A DNA stretch of 40,495 nucleotides from Candidatus Izemoplasmatales bacterium (GTDB lineage: Bacteria > Bacillota_I > Bacilli_A > Izemoplasmatales > Hujiaoplasmataceae), in assembly GCA_041649275.1 (NCBI GenBank), contig JBAZNL010000014.1, positions 1 to 40,495 on the forward strand, read 5' to 3'. Made by a program: the position numbers and the translations under genes. Numbering within the stretch: position 1 is the stretch's first letter; every line of letters begins with the position of its first letter. Below are positions 36,777 to 40,495 of the stretch, piece after piece. The notes under the pieces were generated by a model. The model was not told where the DNA came from and did no database searches. It saw only the letters and a program-made list of their open reading frames with translations.

Positions 36777-37367
36777 CTAGGCGACGGGAAGCAAGGTGCT
36801 CTCGAGTCGATCCAGTTCGATGGGAATCGCCGTGGATCCCAAGGTGTACTTGACCATCGCCCCGGCCGAGACTTCAATCAGGGATGGCGTTTTGATGGAA
36901 ATCTCGTCGATGGACTCGAGGAAGGCGTCGCGATCTCCAACGGTCAGTTCCTGCACGACGGCCGTATCGACGACGAACACCGCGATTCCCGCATCTTTTA
37001 ACAGGGTAAGCACTCCGGCGACTTCGGCTTCGATGGCGACACAGTGTGAACAGGCGTCGTTATACAAATAGACGAAATAGTGTGCGAGGGGCTGATCCAG
37101 TTCGTCGGTCTGCGACATGATTTCATGGTAGTACCCCAATGACGGCAGGTCCTCAAGCACCGGCTGCACCGCGGTCGTGACAGTCGTGGTGGTCGACGCT
37201 TCGCTCGTTTCAATGATCGTTTCCGTCGTTGTTTCCGTCGTCGGAATCGCGGTTGTCTCGATCGGCTGCGTGATGGTGGTGACGGTGGTCAAGTCCGTCT
37301 GGATCCCGAACTGGCAGCTCACCGGCATCAAGGTGATGAGAATGAGATACAGGAATGCTCGTTTCAT
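36777..37367 (-). CDS. Thioredoxin-fold lipoprotein
   Basis: 196 aa from the ATG at 37367, preceded by GGAGGAGG. Lipobox MPVSC puts the lipid on Cys18. A Thr-rich linker (about 24-67) resembles the linker of the large lipoprotein at 13-16 kb. The C-terminal domain has a CSHC pair (C106/C109) in YLYNDACSHCVAIEAEV and a cis-proline type TPSLIEV, so it is a thioredoxin-like fold. It probably acts as an extracytoplasmic thiol reductant or disulphide enzyme, or has a binding role if redox-inactive. The in-frame ATG further upstream is rejected because the ribosome site fits 37367. No partner such as ccdA or dsbD is nearby. Confidence 0.82.
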   Translation of the reverse strand: MKRAFLYLILITLMPVSCQFGIQTDLTTVTTITQPIETTAIPTTETTTETIIETSEASTTTTVTTAVQPVLEDLPSLGYYHEIMSQTDELDQPLAHYFVYLYNDACSHCVAIEAEVAGVLTLLKDAGIAVFVVDTAVVQELTVGDRDAFLESIDEISIKTPSLIEVSAGAMVKYTLGSTAIPIELDRLESTLLPVA

Positions 37368-37381
37368 GGAAATCCTCCTCC

Positions 37382-37800
37382 TATTGCATGTCGTGCGGAT
37401 GGAGCGTTCACGGAACCCCGTCGCCAAGGCGACCGCGAATCGTCGGCAGAAAAAGCCATCACAACGGTCGCGCCTATATTACTCCCGGTCTCCGAACGAT
37501 GAAAGCCGGAAGACGTGCGGTCGATTCAATGATGAATCATTGCATTTAATGAAATCATAATCATTTTTTCCGTGCTTGGCAAGACGTTCCACGAAAATAT
37601 CAACGATTCGCAATCACATTTCGATGACAGATGGTTTGTTCCACCGACGACAGGACCACCGATGAAATCATTCCCGTCGGGAAGAATCCGTCGGCGATGG
37701 TTCGAAGAGGCGAATGACGGTACCCGGGAGAAAGAAACGCCGAAGCGGATGAAAGGAGGCGAAGCGATTTTCATCCCGCGTGAAGGTCGGGTTCGCTTGA
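37382..37800. other. Intergenic region with palindrome, divergent promoters
   Basis: Spacer between the thioredoxin-like lipoprotein (minus) and glnA (plus). A perfect inverted repeat CAATGAT-GA-ATCATTG lies at 37527-37542. A TAATAT at 37481-37476 is a possible -10 for the lipoprotein gene with a weak -35. No small gene with a ribosome site was seen. Confidence 0.4.
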
Positions 37801-37804
37801 TGCG

Positions 37805-37838
37805 TGATATCATAAAAGAGGCGCTCCAAACGGAGCGC
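37805..37838 (+). promoter_or_regulatory. glnA extended -10 promoter and leader hairpin
   Basis: TGA-TATCAT (37805-37813) resembles an extended -10 with no good -35. A 7-bp hairpin GCGCTCC/GGAGCGC with a 4-base loop (37821-37838) follows and ends two bases before GAGGAGAG, the glnA ribosome site, so it could affect translation. No GlnR-type operator was recognised. Confidence 0.5.
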
Positions 37839-37854
37839 ATCGAGGAGAGCAAGC

Positions 37855-39288
37855 ATGTTCAAGAACATCCAGGAAATGCTCGAATACGTCCACAGGGAAA
37901 ACGTCGAGATCATCGACTTCAAGGTCACCGACATGCAGGGGACCTGGCATCGCCTCTCGATCACGAGGCAGAAGCTCAAGGAAGACATCATGACGAAGGG
38001 CATCGGCTTCGACGGATCGTCCTACGGCTTCACCACCGTCGACAAGTCCGACATGGCGATGGTCCCCGACGTCACGACCTGTTATATCGATCCGACCAAA
38101 GCGGTGAAGACGATCGCCTGCATCGCCGACATCTACACGATCGAGAACAATCGGCTGGTCCGTTACGAGGACGACCCCCGCTACGTCGCCGAGAAGGCGG
38201 AGAAGCTGATCCTCTCGTCCGGCATCGCCGACGAGATCCTGCTCGGCCCGGAATTCGAGTTCTACGTCCTCGACCACGTCTCCTTCGACATCTCGAACAA
38301 CCACATGGAAGTCCGCCTCGATAGCGAACAGGCCGAATGGAACGCATCCCGCTCGGATGTGCAGAACCTCGGCCTCCACGTCCGGAGCCATGGCGCCTAC
38401 CATCTCGATTCGCCGTTCGACCGCGCCTACGACCTCAGGACGGAAACCGTCCTCGCGGCGGAGAGGATCGGCGTCCCGGTCAAGTACCACCACGCCGAGA
38501 ACGGCGGACCAGGCCAGTGCGAGATCGAGGTCGAGTTCGCCTCGATCCGGGAGATGGGCGACCGTTCGATGAAGCTCCGCCATCTCCTCCGCAACCTCGC
38601 GGAGAAGCAAGGCAAGGTCGTCACCTTCATGCCCAAGCCGTTTGGCTCCGAAAGCGGATCCGGACTCCATGTCCACCTCCTCCTCAAGAACAAGGGTCAG
38701 TGGATCATGTACGACAAGGACGGATACTCCGGTCTCTCGCAGACCGCCCTCTATATGATCGGCGGCCTCCTCACCCATGCGAAAAGCCTCTGCGCGATCA
38801 CGAACCCCTCGACGAACTCCTACAAGCGCCTCGTCCCCGGGTTCGAGGCGCCGGTCACGATCGGCTATGCGACGTCCAACCGGAGCGCCGTGATCCGCAT
38901 CCCCGGATACGCCGTCGACGAGACCGAGAAGCGGTTCGAGTACCGGAGTCCGGACGCCACCTCGAATCCGTATCTGGCGTATGCGGCGCTCATGCTCGCG
39001 GCATACGACGGCATCAAGAACAAGATCGATCCATCCGGGAACGGGTTCGGTCCCTTCGACTTCAACCTGTACGATCTATCCAAGGAGGACCAGGCCAGGA
39101 TCAAGGGACTCCCGACGAGCATCCCCGAAGCGTTCGCGGCATTGAAGGAAGATCGGGACTATCTCCTCAAGGAAGGCGTCTTCTCCGCGAAGTATCTGGA
39201 ATCGTTGGAAAAGCGATTAATGCAGGAACATTCCAAGATCCAGCGCACGCCCCATCCGCTCGAATTCGACTATTACTTCAACCGATAA
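37855..39288 (+). CDS. glnA: Glutamine synthetase type I
   Basis: 477 aa. Joins ammonium to glutamate with ATP to make glutamine. Motifs: FDGSSYGF, KPFGSESGSGLHVH (ATP site), NPSTNSYKRLVPGFEAP and KRFEYRSPDATSNPYLAYAA. The region that in the adenylylated GSI-beta class reads KNLYDLP reads FNLYDLSKED here, so a tyrosine is present in a related context, but no adenylyltransferase gene is in the window to show use. Length and sequence suggest GSI-alpha or a related Firmicutes type. Together with gdhA at 21 kb it covers ammonia assimilation. It ends in an intrinsic terminator. Confidence 0.97.
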   Translation: MFKNIQEMLEYVHRENVEIIDFKVTDMQGTWHRLSITRQKLKEDIMTKGIGFDGSSYGFTTVDKSDMAMVPDVTTCYIDPTKAVKTIACIADIYTIENNRLVRYEDDPRYVAEKAEKLILSSGIADEILLGPEFEFYVLDHVSFDISNNHMEVRLDSEQAEWNASRSDVQNLGLHVRSHGAYHLDSPFDRAYDLRTETVLAAERIGVPVKYHHAENGGPGQCEIEVEFASIREMGDRSMKLRHLLRNLAEKQGKVVTFMPKPFGSESGSGLHVHLLLKNKGQWIMYDKDGYSGLSQTALYMIGGLLTHAKSLCAITNPSTNSYKRLVPGFEAPVTIGYATSNRSAVIRIPGYAVDETEKRFEYRSPDATSNPYLAYAALMLAAYDGIKNKIDPSGNGFGPFDFNLYDLSKEDQARIKGLPTSIPEAFAALKEDRDYLLKEGVFSAKYLESLEKRLMQEHSKIQRTPHPLEFDYYFNR

Positions 39289-39304
39289 TCATCCTCATTA
39301 ATCG

Positions 39305-39350
39305 AAGACCGTCATCCGGCGAATCGAATCGCCCGCGATGACGGTCTTTT
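39305..39350 (+). terminator. Terminator of glnA
   Basis: AAGACCGTCATC (39305-39316) pairs perfectly with GATGACGGTCTT (39337-39348), with an inner GGCGA/TCGCC stem, followed by TTTT. It starts 17 bases after the glnA stop. Confidence 0.9.
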
Positions 39351-39484
39351 CATGCATCATATCATTCTTACATTCCACGAGACTCCGTGACCATGATTCC
39401 GATTTTCATTCGGACATGAGGTTACGTAGATAAGTCGGATGCTAACGACTCGAACCACTCCTCCATGTCCAATGAACATCAACT

Positions 39485-39751
39485 TCATTTCAGTTTCGAA
39501 ACCGCTCGCTCCCTCGCAGAGGTCATTCGCGATGCGAATTGCTGATCCCATGTCGATCGAAATTCTTCGATGAAATCATAGGTGGTGCACAATCCGTTCA
39601 AGGTTCTCAGATCCTGATCGATCCTTTCCAGATCGGCCACGGCAGCTTGAAATTCGACGTTCTTTCTTGCATCCTCATCGAACACCTTTGCGGCTTCATA
39701 CTCTCTCTCATTCAACAGCTTTGTTATCTTGTTGAATCGAATGTCATCCAT
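39485..39751 (-). CDS. Small coiled-coil hypothetical protein
   Basis: 88 aa from the ATG at 39751, preceded by GGGAGGAACAA; an ATG seven codons upstream has a poorer site. Mostly helical and charged (FNKITKLLNEREYEAAKVF; VADLERIDQDLRTLNGL) and ends RERAVSKLK. The layout recalls the short cytoplasmic N-terminal part of some anti-sigma factors, but there is no membrane helix or zinc motif, so I do not assign that function. Downstream the frame meets two further stops and a remnant-like EEWFESLASDLST, so the gene might be a truncated longer one. Confidence 0.55.
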   Translation of the reverse strand: MDDIRFNKITKLLNEREYEAAKVFDEDARKNVEFQAAVADLERIDQDLRTLNGLCTTYDFIEEFRSTWDQQFASRMTSARERAVSKLK

Positions 39752-39931
39752 TTGTTCCTCCCTGTATTGCATCCGTCACGATGCCATGACATCGCGTGAC
39801 GTTTCGTTCGCCATCCTTTGGATGCGTGTCGTGCGTCGGTCGAAAGGCTGCGTCGAAATCGATTCAAAAGTCTTCGAAGCCGATGTCGCCTCCGAGCGTC
39901 CTAATGTATCTGACAACCGTGGCGCTATAGG

Positions 39932-40150
39932 TCATGGTCGCTGTGTAGTCATAGAAATTGACGTAGAAACTGTAGAGGTGTCCGGCGTAAGGTTCGTGAA
40001 GGTATAGGTCATGGTCCCAAAGGGAGCGATGATACCGACATAGATGTCGGGCGTCGAATCGTTCTTCTCGGCATAGACCTTCACATAGTTTCCCGATGTG
40101 TTGGTGTACGTGAATTTCACCGAGGTTTCGGTAACCAACACGGTCGTGGA
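39932..40150 (-). pseudogene. Truncated surface-protein C-terminus
   Basis: Seventy-two residues open without an ATG, from just after a TAA at 40151-40153 to the TGA at 39932. The translation is rich in Thr, Ser and Tyr and beta-like (VKFTYTNTSGNYVKVYAEK; FTNLTPDTSTVSTSISM), typical of a secreted protein's last domain. It lies directly beside the IS3-family end, so the rest was probably cut away by that element or by the recombination that brought it. Confidence 0.5.
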
Positions 40151-40240
40151 TTAAGTGGTTTTTAGTGAGTGGTTTTGCGTTTTTTCATCTTGGTACCTTT
40201 GTTCTGTTTTGAATCCATTCCTTTTCATTTATCATAGCAC

Positions 40241-40495
40241 CTAAACCGCACAAAGGGAAGACACATTACTAAATCTATATCCGATTGGCGTTTGATAATT
40301 CAAGGTCGAGTGGATCCGCTTGCGATTGTAGAAGAGTTCGATGTAGTCAAACAAATCCGCATTGACTTCGCTAAGGTCACGATACGTCCTGCGATAGATC
40401 CGCTCCTTCTTCAACTGAGCGAAGAAGCTCTCGACACAGGAGTTGTCGTAGGGACATCCGCCTCGAGACATGCTGCCATGCATCTTGTATGACGT
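40241..40495 (-). CDS. IS3-family transposase (OrfB), C-terminal part, runs off the right edge
   Basis: The last 84 residues of an IS150/IS3-type DDE transposase. MSRGGCPYDNSCVESFF contains the third catalytic residue, Glu, in the expected DNxxxESFF setting. LKKERIYRRTYRDLSE and YIELFYNRKRIHSTLNYQTPIGY are the usual C-terminal signatures. The frame is open to the window edge, so nothing shows it is broken. The element's outer inverted repeat should lie between about 40150 and 40240 but could not be fixed without the other end. Confidence 0.9.
   Translation of the reverse strand, partial: TSYKMHGSMSRGGCPYDNSCVESFFAQLKKERIYRRTYRDLSEVNADLFDYIELFYNRKRIHSTLNYQTPIGYRFSNVSSLCAV

Noticed and set aside
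39420..39470. tRNA-like TTCGA segment on the minus strand
   Set aside because: The flanking bases do not form a T-stem, and no acceptor or anticodon stem fits.

Overview
The window reads as a chromosomal segment of a GC-rich Bacillota-type (Firmicutes / high-GC Mollicutes-relative) bacterium. The reasons are the hrcA-grpE-dnaK-dnaJ order with CIRCE operators, strong AGGAGG ribosome sites, sigma-A promoters (TATAAT with 16-18 bp spacers), a zinc-type L33, a cre-like box and lipoprotein signals. TGA is used as a stop, so the code is the standard one. No 16S rRNA is present, so the lineage is an inference. No tRNA, rRNA or CRISPR array was seen.

Layout. 1-3.9 kb: class I heat-shock operon hrcA-grpE-dnaK-dnaJ (minus; dnaJ runs off the left edge), with two CIRCE operators around its promoter. 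4-5.1 kb: an ion-transporter-superfamily permease (plus). 5.2-7.2 kb: a membrane PAS-GGDEF-HD-GYP cyclic-di-GMP protein. 7.3-8.9 kb: ROK sugar kinase and a metallo-beta-lactamase-fold hydrolase, coupled. 9.1-9.9 kb: rpmG and a small lipoprotein. 10.2-13.0 kb: a two-gene plus-strand operon encoding a membrane-anchored putative papain/C39-like cysteine peptidase with a cytoplasmic-type zinc ribbon, and a DUF2500-like membrane protein. 13.2-16.4 kb: a 1056-aa lipoprotein made of repeated beta-domains. 16.7-21.8 kb: a nitrogen/serine operon gdhA-DUF1015-serC-serA with a cre-like box inside its promoter and a possible leader attenuator.

22-33.5 kb is a lower-GC accessory island. It holds a 2283-aa BspA-type leucine-rich-repeat surface protein preceded by a tiny ORF, an unexplained 1-kb AT-rich stretch, a decayed IS256-family element (internal deletion plus frameshift) and a secreted HExxH metalloprotease. 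33.9-40.5 kb: a Fur-family protein lacking the usual sensory histidines with an unknown partner gene, an inositol-monophosphatase domain fused to a four-helix membrane domain, a thioredoxin-fold lipoprotein, glutamine synthetase, a small coiled-coil protein, a broken surface-protein fragment and the end of an IS3-family transposase at the right edge.

The genes link functionally in two places. GdhA and GlnA handle ammonia assimilation, and glutamate made by GdhA is the amino donor for SerC, which explains the gdhA-serC-serA operon. The window is also rich in secreted or lipid-anchored proteins (LRR giant, beta-repeat lipoprotein, two small lipoproteins, metalloprotease, cysteine peptidase), which suggests a cell with much of its accessory coding given to surface interaction.
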